DNA from: Candidatus Methylacidiphilum fumarolicum
GTDB lineage: Bacteria; Verrucomicrobiota; Verrucomicrobiia; Methylacidiphilales; Methylacidiphilaceae
DNA: 64,000 nt
Direction: 5' to 3'
NCBI RefSeq assembly: GCF_949774925.1
Contig: NZ_OX458932.1
Location: forward strand, 1,240,001-1,304,000
Shown here one piece after another: positions 18,033 to 27,817 of this stretch. How positions within the stretch are numbered: position 1 is the stretch's first letter; every line of letters starts with the position of its first letter. The notes under the pieces were generated by a model that worked only from the letters and a program-made list of their open reading frames with translations, was not told where the DNA came from and made no database searches. The position numbers and the translations under genes were made by a program.

Positions 18033-19035
18033 CTTTCCATTGATTTAAGTAATATATTTGTTTATAGTTTTTAATTTTAAATCTGAAGTTATTATTTTTT
18101 GTTAAGGAAAAGTAAGCAAAAGGATTGTGATTTTTTCAGCCACCTTTCAAAGCAAAAGAGTGATCATGCCATTCATAAGAATGGATAGGATAAAGGACCC
18201 TAATGGCCGAATGGAGGCCAACCATGCAAATGTAAAGTTACACCTGACTTCCGGTGATATTTGTTTCCAATATATTTCCTGCTCCTACTAATTCACATAG
18301 CCTTTTGGCATGTTCAATAGTGGAACTGACAACCGAAACAATAATGTTTAAACAGTTTGAGAAACTACATCGGCTAACCGTAGCTTCCATATTTGTAGCA
18401 ATGACGATACCAAGAATACCTGGGTTCGCTGCAAAAAGATCAGATATTATTTAACAAAGCTCTTGTTCCAGATGCCGTATGAGATCTTCGAAAGATTGGC
18501 TTTTTTTTATTGGCCTTTTTTATGCTCCTCAATCATAACCTGGGACAGGGCTTCATAAGCCTCTGTCCAGGCTTGTTCCAATTCTTTTGTCCATTCTTTC
18601 CCAATGATATTTCCAAGTGTCCAAATAAGAGTGTGACCAACCAACGGATAATGTTCCACTTGCACACCATACCTAACATGCCGACGGGCTAATTCTTTTG
18701 CACCACCAAAAACCGTATCGATATCTTGAAGGTTTAAAACGATCCAATTTATGACATCTATTAATTTTTTACCTTGTTTTTCAATATTCTCTTTAAAAAG
18801 AGATCGTACATTAGGTTCTACTTCAAAAAGCCTTTTGTAAAAAAGGCGTCCGGCTTCATCAGCCTTGTCCATTACATAGAGCCAACTTTTTTGGATTAGT
18901 TTTATTCGTTCTTGAGTCATAGAAAGCAAAATAATTCATAATTTTTGTGAGAGATTTATAAAAAAAACTTCATTTTCTTCAAGACTTTTTTAATTTTTTT
19001 TAATGTATTAGAAAGCTTCATACCAATGTAGTCCT
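18033..19035. repeat. Inserted globin-locus segment between the two duplicated units
   Basis: This roughly 1.0-kb piece matches 29667-30655 in the same orientation at clearly lower identity than the flanking 2-kb repeats show. Its left edge falls at the start codon region of the methyltransferase that neighbours the intact globin gene. Both junctions show only 1-3 bases of possible microhomology. Confidence 0.85.
18102..18920 (-). pseudogene. Decaying paralogue of the globin-Roadblock gene; globin half still open
   Basis: Read leftward from the ATG at 18920 (a second in-frame ATG lies at 18929), the globin domain is intact for about 137 residues and keeps the distal LFY tyrosine, the EKQGKKL glutamine and the RRH proximal histidine. 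A 14-base insertion in a T-rich run (near 18512) then adds a stop codon just after EEHKKGQ. The second half still resembles the Roadblock-like domain of the full gene at 29733-30536 but is out of frame and carries further stops. A free globin of 137-140 residues could still be made. Whether that is selected or a remnant is unknown. Confidence 0.75.
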
Positions 19036-19460
19036 CTATACCCTATTGCCCACCAAAGCACAGTTACAAGCCCTGTAATACCCAAGCATTGAGCAAGCAC
19101 TGAAAGAATGTTTTTTGATCGTACTAGTCCTCCATAAAAAAGAGCCAGACCGGGAAGGGTCATAAAGAGGGCCAGCGCGGTAGAAATCAGAAGCCAGGCA
19201 TTGTGTCTTGGTCCTGAACTTCCCGCAATCTTGCTTCCAGACGGGCCAGAATTGGTGATATATGCTTCGAGATCTGCAACACGTTGTTCCAATGTTGGAG
19301 GTGGAGAAGTAGCTTGCGCGGCTGCGGCCGGGCTTTGTTTATGTGTAAAAGCAATGCCCATGGCTATTAATAGAATGGCAGCCAAGATCCCCAAAAAAAT
19401 AAATGCTTCCATTCTGGGATGACTTCGATCTATAATGACAACAGAAGAAGGATTTTGCAT
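19036..19460 (-). pseudogene. Truncated amtB copy (5' third)
   Basis: The first ~140 codons of amtB are repeated here with about three amino-acid changes (for example MQNPSS and RSHPRM at the start). The frame then runs into the globin-locus segment and stops at 19008 after a few unrelated residues. Only the first membrane segments would be made, so it cannot form a channel. Its start region and promoter are intact. It is the left part of duplicated copy B. Confidence 0.9.
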
Positions 19461-21084
19461 CGAAAACTAATAAGCAAAATCCATGTCAAGATTCTTAAAT
19501 GAGATGACCTAAAAATTTGATCCTTGTTTTTTTTCTTTTTTTATACTACACAACAAATAGTATTTTTAAAAAATATATATACATTATATAGCGTTTATTG
19601 TGTTTGGAAGAAATAAATGCAAACAATTAAGTTTGATATAGTATTTTTCCCAATTTCAATATTAGGAGGGCGATGATGGATCACCAACAGCTTTTTTTTT
19701 CTGGTTTTGATTACGGTCTTTCTAATTTGTCAATAGTCAAAAGAGATGGTCGAGTGGTCCCTTTTGATATTGGTCGAATCTATGCTGCTGTTGAAAAAGC
19801 GTTTCGGGCGGAAAGAAAGAAAAGTGCAGGGGATAATCTTTCCAAAGAAGATCTTTTAGCTATCGAAGAGATTACCAACCGAGTGGCGATAAAATCAGCA
19901 GCACTAGCCAATCGAGGAGAAAGGCTTGAAGTAGAACGAATACAGGACCTTGTTGAACTGACGCTTATGGAGCTGGGACACCATACCGTAGCCAAGCGTT
20001 ATATCCTCTATAGGGCAGAGCGAGGCAAGGCTAGAACTATACAGAATAGAGAAGGGGCATCGATCCACATGATCGATAGACGTGGGAATACTGTTCCATT
20101 GGATTTGGCATGGATACATCGAATGCTTATGGAGGCTTGCAGGGGTCTTGAAGATCGCTGTTTGTGGAGGGATCTTGCTGAAGAGACGGTTCGAGGTCTT
20201 TACGACAACATAAAAGAAGAAGAAATCCTGCAAGCTATGATTCTTACGGCAAGGACATGGGTAGAAAAAGAACCTGCTTATACTTATGTGGCTGCGCGAC
20301 TGATGTTGAGTAAAATCTATCAGGAAGCTCTTTTAATCGTTCCTAGTATCCATGAGACAGCGGCCTACCATAGGGCTTATTTTCCTAATTATGTGCAATA
20401 CGGGGTAAAGATCGGGCGATTGTCTCCACAATTGCTTGAATTTGATCTTGAAAGACTGGCTCAAGCTCTCAAGTTGGAAAGAGACAAACAATTTACCTAC
20501 TTAGGCTTGCAGACCCTTTACGACAGATATTTGCTCCATCATGAAGAAAGGAGATTTGAAACACCTCAATATTTCTGGATGCGGGTAGCAATGGGCCTAG
20601 CATTGAACGAAAAGTCAGATAAAGAGTCTTGGGCGATTACTTTTTATGACACTCTCTCAAGCTTTCTTTTCATGTCCTCTACTCCTACCCTCTTTAATTC
20701 TGGAACCGTGCATCCGCAGCTAAGTTCTTGTTATTTGTTGACTGTAGAGGATGATCTGGAAAGCATCTTCAAGGTTATTTCTGATAATGCTAAGCTTTCT
20801 AAATGGGCTGGAGGGTTAGGCAATGATTGGACCAATGTGAGGGCGACTGGTTCATTGATTCGTGGCACAAATGGGAAAAGTCAAGGGGTAATCCCTTTCT
20901 TAAAAGTGGCTAATGATACGGCTGTTGCTGTAAACCAAGGCGGCAAAAGAAAAGGGGCTTTGTGCGCTTATTTGGAAACCTGGCATTTGGATATAGAAGA
21001 TTTTTTAGAGCTTCGAAAAAATACAGGAGATGAGAGACGGCGTACCCATGATATGAACACCGCAAATTGGATCCCAGATCTTTT
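19036..21084. repeat. Duplicated 2.05-kb unit, copy B
   Basis: This is the direct repeat of 15986-18032. It joins the truncated amtB to the intact nrdA. The two copies are nearly identical over 2 kb, so the locus is open to recombination and to misassembly. Confidence 0.92.
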
Positions 21085-22504
21085 TATGAAAAGGGTCCTA
21101 GAAAACGGCAGTTGGACGCTTTTCAGCCCCAGTGATGTGCCTGATCTGCATCATCTCTATGGAAAGGCTTTTGAGAAAAGATATCTCGAATACGAACAAA
21201 TGGCAGATAAAGGGGAAATTAAACTATTCAAAAGGGTTTCAGCCATGACCCTTTGGAGAAAAATGCTTACCCTTCTTTTTGAAACAGGCCATCCTTGGAT
21301 TACCTTTAAAGATCCCTCTAACATTCGGTCTCCTCAAGATCATGTGGGGGTTATCAATAGTTCTAATCTTTGCACTGAAATTCTTTTGAACACTAGTGCC
21401 GAAGAAGTTGCTGTTTGTAATTTAGGATCAGTGAATCTTCTAGCTCACTTGGACGAGTCGGATAATATAGATGAAAAAAAGCTCGAAAACACAATCAATA
21501 TCGCTGTCCGAATGCTAGATAACGTGATTGATATCAATTTTTATCCAATCCCCGAAGCCAGAAATTCTAATTTAAAACACAGACCGGTAGGTCTTGGCAT
21601 TATGGGATTTCAAGACCTGCTCCATAGGAAAAAAGTTCCTTATGCTAGTGTTCAGGCTGTAGAACTTTCAGATCGGCTTATGGAGATGATTTCCTATTAT
21701 GCTATTCTATCTTCATGCAATCTAGCAAAGGAGCGGGGAGCGTATCCTTCTTTTCGTGGTTCGAAATGGGACAGAGGATTATTACCCATCGATACTATTG
21801 AATTGTTGGAACAGGAAAGAGGAGGATTTGTAGAGGTAGACAAAAGCAGAACAAAAGATTGGGATTTTGTGAGGAAGAAAATTAAAGAGCATGGACTAAG
21901 AAATAGCTGTCTGTTAGCTATAGCCCCCACAGCAACAATATCCAATATTACGGGAGTTTCTCAGTCGATAGAGCCAAGTTACAAAAATCTCTATGTCAAA
22001 TCAAATCTTTCTGGGGATTTTATTAGTATCAATCCTTACTTGGTTGAAGACCTAAAAAAACTGCAACTTTGGGATCAGGAAATGGTCGATGATTTAAAGT
22101 ATTACGATGGATCGGTCAAACACATCGAGAGAATACCCGAATCCCTTAAGGAGCTATATGCCACTGCTTTTGAAATTGATCCTTCATGGCTTATCGAATG
22201 CGCTAGCCGTAGACAGAAATGGATCGATATGGGACAATCCCTAAACCTTTATATTGATGAACCAAACGGCTGGAAAATCTCTCAAATGTATATCATGTGC
22301 TGGAAAAAGGGTTTAAAAACAACCTATTATCTAAGATCAAGGGCAGCAACAACTGTTGAAAAGTCGACTCTAGATATAAATGTTCGAGGCATTCAGCCAC
22401 GATGGATGAAAAGTAGGAGTCCTTCCTCAAACATTAAAGTAGAAAGAGAAAATAAAGAAAAAAACGCATGTGCTCTTGATTCGGAATGCGAAAGCTGTCA
22501 GTGA
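19673..22504 (+). CDS. nrdA: Ribonucleoside-diphosphate reductase large subunit, class I
   Basis: A 943-residue catalytic subunit that makes deoxyribonucleotides. Two ATP-cone-like regions occupy about residues 18-115 and 128-225. The active-site residues are in place: Cys353 (SSCYLL), the NLCTE motif with Asn565, Cys567 and Glu569, and Cys582 (VCNLGS). The C-terminal redox pair is Cys939/Cys942 in the last residues (CESCQ). The ATG has an AGGAGG ribosome site eight bases upstream. nrdB follows after 42 bases. The long N-terminus with duplicated cones resembles the Chlamydia-type enzyme, consistent with the NrdB partner. Confidence 0.95.
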   Translation: MMDHQQLFFSGFDYGLSNLSIVKRDGRVVPFDIGRIYAAVEKAFRAERKKSAGDNLSKEDLLAIEEITNRVAIKSAALANRGERLEVERIQDLVELTLMELGHHTVAKRYILYRAERGKARTIQNREGASIHMIDRRGNTVPLDLAWIHRMLMEACRGLEDRCLWRDLAEETVRGLYDNIKEEEILQAMILTARTWVEKEPAYTYVAARLMLSKIYQEALLIVPSIHETAAYHRAYFPNYVQYGVKIGRLSPQLLEFDLERLAQALKLERDKQFTYLGLQTLYDRYLLHHEERRFETPQYFWMRVAMGLALNEKSDKESWAITFYDTLSSFLFMSSTPTLFNSGTVHPQLSSCYLLTVEDDLESIFKVISDNAKLSKWAGGLGNDWTNVRATGSLIRGTNGKSQGVIPFLKVANDTAVAVNQGGKRKGALCAYLETWHLDIEDFLELRKNTGDERRRTHDMNTANWIPDLFMKRVLENGSWTLFSPSDVPDLHHLYGKAFEKRYLEYEQMADKGEIKLFKRVSAMTLWRKMLTLLFETGHPWITFKDPSNIRSPQDHVGVINSSNLCTEILLNTSAEEVAVCNLGSVNLLAHLDESDNIDEKKLENTINIAVRMLDNVIDINFYPIPEARNSNLKHRPVGLGIMGFQDLLHRKKVPYASVQAVELSDRLMEMISYYAILSSCNLAKERGAYPSFRGSKWDRGLLPIDTIELLEQERGGFVEVDKSRTKDWDFVRKKIKEHGLRNSCLLAIAPTATISNITGVSQSIEPSYKNLYVKSNLSGDFISINPYLVEDLKKLQLWDQEMVDDLKYYDGSVKHIERIPESLKELYATAFEIDPSWLIECASRRQKWIDMGQSLNLYIDEPNGWKISQMYIMCWKKGLKTTYYLRSRAATTVEKSTLDINVRGIQPRWMKSRSPSSNIKVERENKEKNACALDSECESCQ

Positions 22505-22546
22505 GCATGCATAGCCAATTTGAAAAATAGATATTGGAGGAACATT

Positions 22547-23602
22547 ATGAGCTGTTGTGTAGGTGGCGGTGGTCAACCTTATGATCTTACCAAAAGAATC
22601 AATGTACAGGAAAAAAGATTGATTAATTGTAAGGCTGTAGATGTGAACCAGCTAATGCCCTTAAAGTACAAGTGGGCATGGGAACACTATCTGAATGGAT
22701 GTGCGAACAATTGGCTTCCTTCGGAGGTCCCTATGCAAAGGGATGTGGAACTTTGGAAATCCAATAGGCTTTCCGATGAGGAAAGGCTTGTCATTATGAG
22801 AAATTTGGGATTTTTTGCTACTGGGGAAAGTCTTGTTGGCAATAATATCGTCCTAGCGATCTTCAAGTTCGTTACCAATGCTGAAGCAAGACAATATCTT
22901 TTAAGACAGGCTTACGAGGAGGCTGTCCATACCCATGCTTTTCTCTATATTGTCGAATCTCTTGGGCTCGATGAAAGAGAAGTGTTTAACATGTATCATG
23001 AGGTTAACTCCATTTCAAATAAAGACCAATTTGAGATGGCTCTTACCGAAGATATTCTTCGGAGCGATTTTAACACTGAAAGTGTGGAAAATATCCAAAA
23101 ATTTGTAAAAAATCTTGTCGGTTTTTACGTTATTATGGAAGGAATCTTTTTTTATAGTGGTTTTGTCATGATTTTATCTTTTCATAGACAAAACAAAATG
23201 ACGGGGATTGGGGAACAATTTCAATATATCTTGAGGGATGAAACCATTCATCTTAATTTTGGCATCGATCTAATCAATGGAATAAAAGAGGAAAACCCTG
23301 AAATATGGACAGTTGATTTTCAGAAAGAGATCGAAGCGATGATCGATCAAGCCGTTTTGCTTGAATATGCCTACGCGAAAGATTGTTTACCACGGGGAAT
23401 TTTAGGACTTAATAGTGCGCTCTTTAAAGATTATGTCGAATATATCGCAGATAGAAGACTAGAAAGAATTGGGTTTAAAGCTAAATATGGCTCTAAAAAT
23501 CCCTTTCCGTGGATGAGCGAAGTAATGGATCTAGTGAAAGAGAAAAATTTCTTTGAGACTCGAGTAACGGAATATCAATCAGGGGCTGTTTTAAATTGGT
23601 AA
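22547..23602 (+). CDS. nrdB: Ribonucleotide reductase small subunit, class Ic type (Phe in place of radical Tyr)
   Basis: A 351-residue R2 protein starting at the ATG at 22547, which has GGAGGA seven bases upstream; an upstream TTG at 22520 is less likely. Metal ligands can be placed: Glu94 (ATGES), Glu125 and His128 (EEAVHTH), and the later [10 protein letters not shown]. The position four residues after His128, where most R2 proteins have the radical tyrosine, is Phe132. Glu94 replaces the usual Asp. Both features mark class Ic, the Mn/Fe enzyme known from Chlamydia trachomatis, whose sequence it closely resembles. The N-terminus MSCCVGGGG is unusual. It lies directly downstream of nrdA. 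Confidence 0.95.
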   Translation: MSCCVGGGGQPYDLTKRINVQEKRLINCKAVDVNQLMPLKYKWAWEHYLNGCANNWLPSEVPMQRDVELWKSNRLSDEERLVIMRNLGFFATGESLVGNNIVLAIFKFVTNAEARQYLLRQAYEEAVHTHAFLYIVESLGLDEREVFNMYHEVNSISNKDQFEMALTEDILRSDFNTESVENIQKFVKNLVGFYVIMEGIFFYSGFVMILSFHRQNKMTGIGEQFQYILRDETIHLNFGIDLINGIKEENPEIWTVDFQKEIEAMIDQAVLLEYAYAKDCLPRGILGLNSALFKDYVEYIADRRLERIGFKAKYGSKNPFPWMSEVMDLVKEKNFFETRVTEYQSGAVLNW

Positions 23603-23662
23603 TTGTTTGCTCCTATTTTTATTTTCCTAAAACGATGTTTCTATAGTTTTTATAAAAAAAAT

Positions 23663-24949
23663 ATGCATCATTTTTATTATAGAGATTCTGAGTTGTATGT
23701 AGAAGATGTTCCAGTTTTAAGTCTTGTCAAAGAGTTTGGAACTCCGCTTTATGTCTATTCTGCTCAAACAATTATTGATCATTATACTAGATTTGAAAAG
23801 CTATTGGAACCTCTTGATCATTTAATTTGTTATGCTGTCAAAGCCAATTCTAATCTTTGGATACTAAAATTGCTTGCTAACCTGGGAAGCGGCTTTGATC
23901 TTGTAAGTGGGGGAGAGCTCTATAGGGTTCTTCGTGCCGGAGGTGACCCGAAAAAGTGTACCTTTGCTGGGGTTGGAAAAACTCGATCTGAAATTGAAGA
24001 AGCTCTGCGTGTAGGTATTTACAGTTTTATTGTAGAAAGTGAAGAAGAGCTTTTAACGATTGATGCAATTGCAAAGAAACTATCAATACAGGCTCCTGTA
24101 GCCTTTCGAATTAACCCTGACGTGCAAGCTGCAACCCATGCAAAAATTACTACGGGCAGTGACGTAAATAAATTTGGAATTGCTCTTTCTCAAGTGTCGG
24201 ACCTTTTTGAAAAATGCTCCAAGCTTGATGGGGTTCTGCTTAAAGGCATTCAAATCCATATCGGTTCGCAAATACAACAGGTAGGTCCTTTTTTGCAGGC
24301 GATACAAAAAGTCCTTCCTCTTGTTGAAAAGGCAAGGCAAAAATATAGAGTGGAGTTTTTAGATATTGGGGGAGGTATTGGAATAGTATATGAACAAGCA
24401 ATAGAAAGTGGCAGAGAAGATTGGTGGAAAGAAAGAAATGAATCTTTGACGCTGGATCGATATGTTGCATCGATCCTTCCTTTGGTCAAACCGATTGGCA
24501 TGAGACTCTTGGTTGAACCCGGAAGAGTTCTTGTTGGAAATGCAGGCATATTGGTCAGCCAAGTTCTTTATGTTAAAAAAGGGGGTTCTAAAAAGTTTAT
24601 AATTGTTGATGCGGCAATGAATGATCTTGTCAGGCCTGCTTTTTACGAAGCGTATCATCAAATTATTCCATTAAGAGAACAGGTGGATCCGATGATGGAA
24701 GTTGTCGATGTTGTGGGTCCGGTCTGCGAATCTTCTGATTGTTTTGCAATCGATAGACCTTTATCCAAAGTGCAGGCCGGAGATTATCTTGCTATCTTCA
24801 GTACTGGTGCCTATGGGTTTTCCATGGCTTCTAATTATAATTCTAGACTCAAACCTGCAGAGGTGATGGTTTCAGGTAAGGAAGTAAAATTAATTAGAAA
24901 ACGAGAAAGCTACCAGGACCTGGTTGCCCTGGAAGAAGGGTCGATTTAA
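23663..24949 (+). CDS. lysA: Diaminopimelate decarboxylase
   Basis: A 428-residue PLP enzyme that makes lysine from meso-diaminopimelate. The PLP-lysine segment CYAVKANSN, HIGSQI, the glycine-rich DIGGGIG and EPGRVLVG, and the substrate-binding CESSDCFA motif are all present in order. I start it at the ATG at 23663 because the protein then begins MHHFYYRDSELY, as in the family. The frame continues upstream to a TTG, but that adds an unlikely hydrophobic leader. It lies 60 bases downstream of nrdB and may be cotranscribed. Confidence 0.94.
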   Translation: MHHFYYRDSELYVEDVPVLSLVKEFGTPLYVYSAQTIIDHYTRFEKLLEPLDHLICYAVKANSNLWILKLLANLGSGFDLVSGGELYRVLRAGGDPKKCTFAGVGKTRSEIEEALRVGIYSFIVESEEELLTIDAIAKKLSIQAPVAFRINPDVQAATHAKITTGSDVNKFGIALSQVSDLFEKCSKLDGVLLKGIQIHIGSQIQQVGPFLQAIQKVLPLVEKARQKYRVEFLDIGGGIGIVYEQAIESGREDWWKERNESLTLDRYVASILPLVKPIGMRLLVEPGRVLVGNAGILVSQVLYVKKGGSKKFIIVDAAMNDLVRPAFYEAYHQIIPLREQVDPMMEVVDVVGPVCESSDCFAIDRPLSKVQAGDYLAIFSTGAYGFSMASNYNSRLKPAEVMVSGKEVKLIRKRESYQDLVALEEGSI

Positions 24950-24991
24950 AAAGGGGTTGTTAAAAGGTTGGGAATAAAATAAATAAAAAGG

Positions 24992-25522
24992 ATGAACTGG
25001 CGGATTGAAACAAAAAAAACAGCTCTTCTCTTGATCGATCTTCAGGATAAGCTTTTGTCTGTGATTGAGAATCGGGAAAGGGTTGTGCAGAAAGCTGTAC
25101 AGATTGTCAAATTAGCGAAATTATTTTCATTACCTCTTTATATCTCCGAGCAGGTGCCTGAAAAATTAGGGACAACTTGCAAGGAGATTCTTGAAGTAGC
25201 TGGAGATGTTCCTCGGCTTTCAAAAAATACGTTTTCGGCAAGCCCCATTTTGCCTGCTGATATTCCCAAAAATATTCTTGTATGTGGAATTGAAACTCAT
25301 ATCTGCGTACGCCAAACAGTGTACGATCTGAGAATGAGAGATAAGACCCCTTACGTGTTAGGAGATGCTATCGGTTCAAGAAATCAAATTGACCATCAGT
25401 TGGGGATAGAAGAAATGAGGCAGGATAGAGTTTTGATTACTTCAGTTGAAGCGATAGCATGGGAAATGATTGAAAAAGCTGAAGGAGCCTTTTTCAAGGA
25501 ATTTCTCTCTATTTTAAAATAG
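24992..25522 (+). CDS. Isochorismatase-family cysteine hydrolase
   Basis: A 176-residue member of the isochorismatase-like hydrolases. The catalytic triad can be read as Asp16 (LLIDLQD), Lys78 (RLSKNTF) and Cys105 (GIETHICV), and the cis-peptide region precedes the cysteine. The substrate is not predictable; relatives cleave nicotinamide, isochorismate or carbamates. It lies 42 bases after lysA on the same strand. Its last codons overlap the 3' end of the convergent PII-like gene by 9 bases. Confidence 0.87.
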   Translation: MNWRIETKKTALLLIDLQDKLLSVIENRERVVQKAVQIVKLAKLFSLPLYISEQVPEKLGTTCKEILEVAGDVPRLSKNTFSASPILPADIPKNILVCGIETHICVRQTVYDLRMRDKTPYVLGDAIGSRNQIDHQLGIEEMRQDRVLITSVEAIAWEMIEKAEGAFFKEFLSILK

Positions 25523-25894
25523 AATAGAGCTTTGGGATAGCTGTGAAATATTTTTCTTTGCCAAGGAGCTAGGGGTAACGATCAGATAAACCCTGGAGAT
25601 AGGAGTAACGGTTATTTTGCCACCTGTGTTTTTGTCGATGTTTATAATGTTATTGAGTGCCATAAGGATCGTTTGTAGCTTGGTTTTGGGGACAACAATC
25701 TCTAGTTTATAGAGTGTTTTTAATACTGGAAAATATTCGTCTCCTCTATATTTTTCGATTTTATTTTCTTCTTCCTCTAAACCTTTAACTTTATAAATTG
25801 TAATAGAAAAGATCTCTTCTTTGAATAAACTTTTTCTTATTTCCCCTAGTTTAAAAGGTTTGACGATCGCCTCTATTTTTAGCAAAGAATCCAT
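25514..25894 (-). CDS. Aberrant PII-like signalling protein
   Basis: A 126-residue protein that begins KIEAIVKPFKLGEIRKSL, the strong N-terminal signature of PII (GlnB/GlnK). The T-loop keeps YRGDEY, including the tyrosine that is uridylylated in proteobacterial PII. Other parts depart from the family. The KGFGRQKGH stretch is replaced by KGLEEEENK, the B-loop TGKIGDGK becomes NTGGK, and the C-loop RTGE becomes VTPS, with a polar tail added. ATP/2-oxoglutarate binding is therefore probably altered. It may sense a different ligand. It is not adjacent to amtB or glnA. Confidence 0.82.
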   Translation of the reverse strand: MDSLLKIEAIVKPFKLGEIRKSLFKEEIFSITIYKVKGLEEEENKIEKYRGDEYFPVLKTLYKLEIVVPKTKLQTILMALNNIINIDKNTGGKITVTPISRVYLIVTPSSLAKKNISQLSQSSILF

Positions 25895-25990
25895 AAAAGT
25901 AAAAGAGAGAAATTTAAGTCAATCGTAACTTTTAAAAAGCAATAATTATGCCATAAATCAGGCAAGAAAAGCGGTGGAAGACAAAAATTT

Positions 25991-26419
25991 ATGGATACTC
26001 AAGAATCAAACTATTTTTGTGAATTAGAAATAAGAAGTGCTAAACATTCACAATTTCTAAGTTTAACAGATAAGATTGAAGAAGAAATCCAACATCGGGG
26101 TTGGTATGATGGTCTTTTGCACATTTTCATTCCTCATACAACAGCCGGGATAACAATTCAGGAGGATGCAGATCCCGATGTCATAAAAGATATTCTTTAT
26201 GTTCTAGACCGGATCGTCCCATGGCATGATCCTTCCTACTGCCATACTGAAGGCAATGCTGCAGCTCATATTAAAACAGCTCTTTTAGGGAACTCAGTAC
26301 ATTGTAATGTAAAGGAGGGACGGTTAAGACTGGGGAGATGGCAGGGGATTTTTCTTTGTGAATTTGATGGTCCTAGGACAAGAAAAGTTCAACTTACCTT
26401 CCTTCCTTTCAATAAGTAA
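25991..26419 (+). CDS. YjbQ/UPF0047 family protein (secondary thiamine-phosphate synthase activity)
   Basis: A 142-residue protein with the family's metal-site pattern: HTTAGITIQEDADPDV, then HTEGNAAAHIKTALLG, then GRWQGIFLCEFDGPR. Family members show weak thiamine-phosphate synthase activity in vitro, but the real role is uncertain. It starts 96 bases from the divergent PII-like gene and precedes a ribokinase-like gene on the same strand. Confidence 0.88.
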   Translation: MDTQESNYFCELEIRSAKHSQFLSLTDKIEEEIQHRGWYDGLLHIFIPHTTAGITIQEDADPDVIKDILYVLDRIVPWHDPSYCHTEGNAAAHIKTALLGNSVHCNVKEGRLRLGRWQGIFLCEFDGPRTRKVQLTFLPFNK

Positions 26420-26527
26420 GCTTTTTATAGAGAGGCCGTGGGAGAAATACCTATTCTTTTGAAGGGATGTGATGAAAAAAAGCACCAATATAGAAATCAT
26501 CCTTTTTGAGCAATAGGAAAGGGTCAT

Positions 26528-27442
26528 ATGCTCTGGATCATAGGAAGTTGTAATATCGATGTGACAGTCAAAGTAGAAAGGTTCCCTAAAGAAGGCGAAA
26601 CTGTCCTAGCTCTGGAGTCACATATTTCTATTGGGGGAAAAGGAGCAAATCAAGCGGTTGGAGCAGCTGTATGGAAGATCAAGCCAAAGCTTATAGCCTC
26701 TGTCGGAAGTGATACTTTCGGCAAGCAAGCATTTCAGACACTCCAGCAATATGGAGTGGATACTTCCTCTATTATAGCATCTGACAAGCATCCTACTGGC
26801 ATGGCGTGGATAGAAATAGACAAAAGAGGCAAAAACCGGATCACTGTTGTTCCAGGAGCTAATGCTGATCTCCTTGCTGGACAGATCCTCCCAAACTTGG
26901 TTTCTTTAAAACAGACCGACTATGTATTAGCTCAGTTAGAAATTCCTGTGAAGTCCGTCGAATCGGCGTTTTCCTATGCGAAAAGAAAGGGAGCGACAAC
27001 TATTTTGAATCTTTCTCCCTCTTTCGAAGGACTGGAAGTTCTCTTATCTTTAACTGATTTGCTTGTGCTAAATGAGAAGGAATATTGTCAATTGACTAAG
27101 ATTTCTTCGTTTTTGGAAGCAATGGAAGAAGCTAAAGCCCATCTTTTTCGCTATGGAATCACTGCCTTGGTTGTAACAGCAGGAGAATTAGGTGCATTTC
27201 TGTCTATGAAAAATAGTTCCTTTGTTCATTTCCCAAGCCCTAAAGTACAGGTTATTGATAGTTCTGGTGCTGGAGATGCTTTTTTAGGAACATTCAGTGC
27301 TTGGATGGAAATGGGAAAATCCATAGAAGAAGCTCTGAAAGCTTCTGTGATTTCTGGCTCTTTAGCCTGTTGCCGCTTAGGAACGATGAATGCTATTCCA
27401 GATCCCAAGCAAGTGTTGCAACTTTTGAAAAATGATATATAG
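26528..27442 (+). CDS. rbsK: Ribokinase / PfkB-family sugar kinase
   Basis: A 304-residue PfkB-type kinase. The N-terminal signature GGKGANQAVGAA and the C-terminal SSGAGDAFLGTF, which holds the catalytic Asp and the anion hole, are intact. Overall pattern and length fit ribokinase, which makes ribose 5-phosphate. No ribose transporter is nearby, so it may salvage ribose released from nucleosides or phosphorylate another sugar. The ATG is preceded by AGGAAAGGG. Confidence 0.82.
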   Translation: MLWIIGSCNIDVTVKVERFPKEGETVLALESHISIGGKGANQAVGAAVWKIKPKLIASVGSDTFGKQAFQTLQQYGVDTSSIIASDKHPTGMAWIEIDKRGKNRITVVPGANADLLAGQILPNLVSLKQTDYVLAQLEIPVKSVESAFSYAKRKGATTILNLSPSFEGLEVLLSLTDLLVLNEKEYCQLTKISSFLEAMEEAKAHLFRYGITALVVTAGELGAFLSMKNSSFVHFPSPKVQVIDSSGAGDAFLGTFSAWMEMGKSIEEALKASVISGSLACCRLGTMNAIPDPKQVLQLLKNDI

Positions 27443-27482
27443 TTTCTTAAATCTATATTAGAAAAAGTAATATGGAGGGAAA

Positions 27483-27725
27483 ATGATCACATACGTTTAT
27501 GAGACTATTCCTACAAAAGAAGGAGAAGAAATAAAACGATACGAAATTGAACAGAGTATTGCGGATAAACCATTAACCCATCATCCAGAAACAGGCGAAC
27601 CTATTCAACGGATAATTTCTGGAGGATTAGGGGTACTTACCTCCGCTAAAAAATCCTCGGTTTCTTCCTCTTCTCATCCATCCTCAAGTTGTGGGTGTGG
27701 AGGAGGATGTGGTTGCTCCCATTAA
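27483..27725 (+). CDS. FmdB-like protein lacking the zinc-ribbon cysteines
   Basis: An 80-residue protein. It follows the FmdB regulatory-protein layout: a TYVYE-type start (here ITYVYE), then EQSIADKPLTHHPETGEPIQRIISGG. The usual Cys-x2-Cys pairs are missing, with YETIPTK and HHPETG at the places of the two knuckles. The tail instead carries four cysteines in glycine-rich CGCGGGCGCSH. It is 40 bases downstream of the ribokinase gene and followed by a terminator. A metal-binding tail is likely; the function is unknown. Confidence 0.7.
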   Translation: MITYVYETIPTKEGEEIKRYEIEQSIADKPLTHHPETGEPIQRIISGGLGVLTSAKKSSVSSSSHPSSSCGCGGGCGCSH

Positions 27726-27748
27726 AAGAGATACATCTTTTTTTCTGT

Positions 27749-27771
27749 AGCCCAGAAAGGGCTTCTTTTTT
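27749..27771 (+). terminator. Intrinsic terminator after the FmdB-like gene
   Basis: The stem AGCCC/GGGCT with a five-base loop is followed by TCTTTTTT, 24 bases after the stop codon. It ends the ribokinase-FmdB-like unit on the plus strand only. Confidence 0.8.
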
Positions 27772-27817
27772 AATTATTTATAAGTTTTTCTTTTTATCTA
27801 ACGTAAAGAAAATAACA

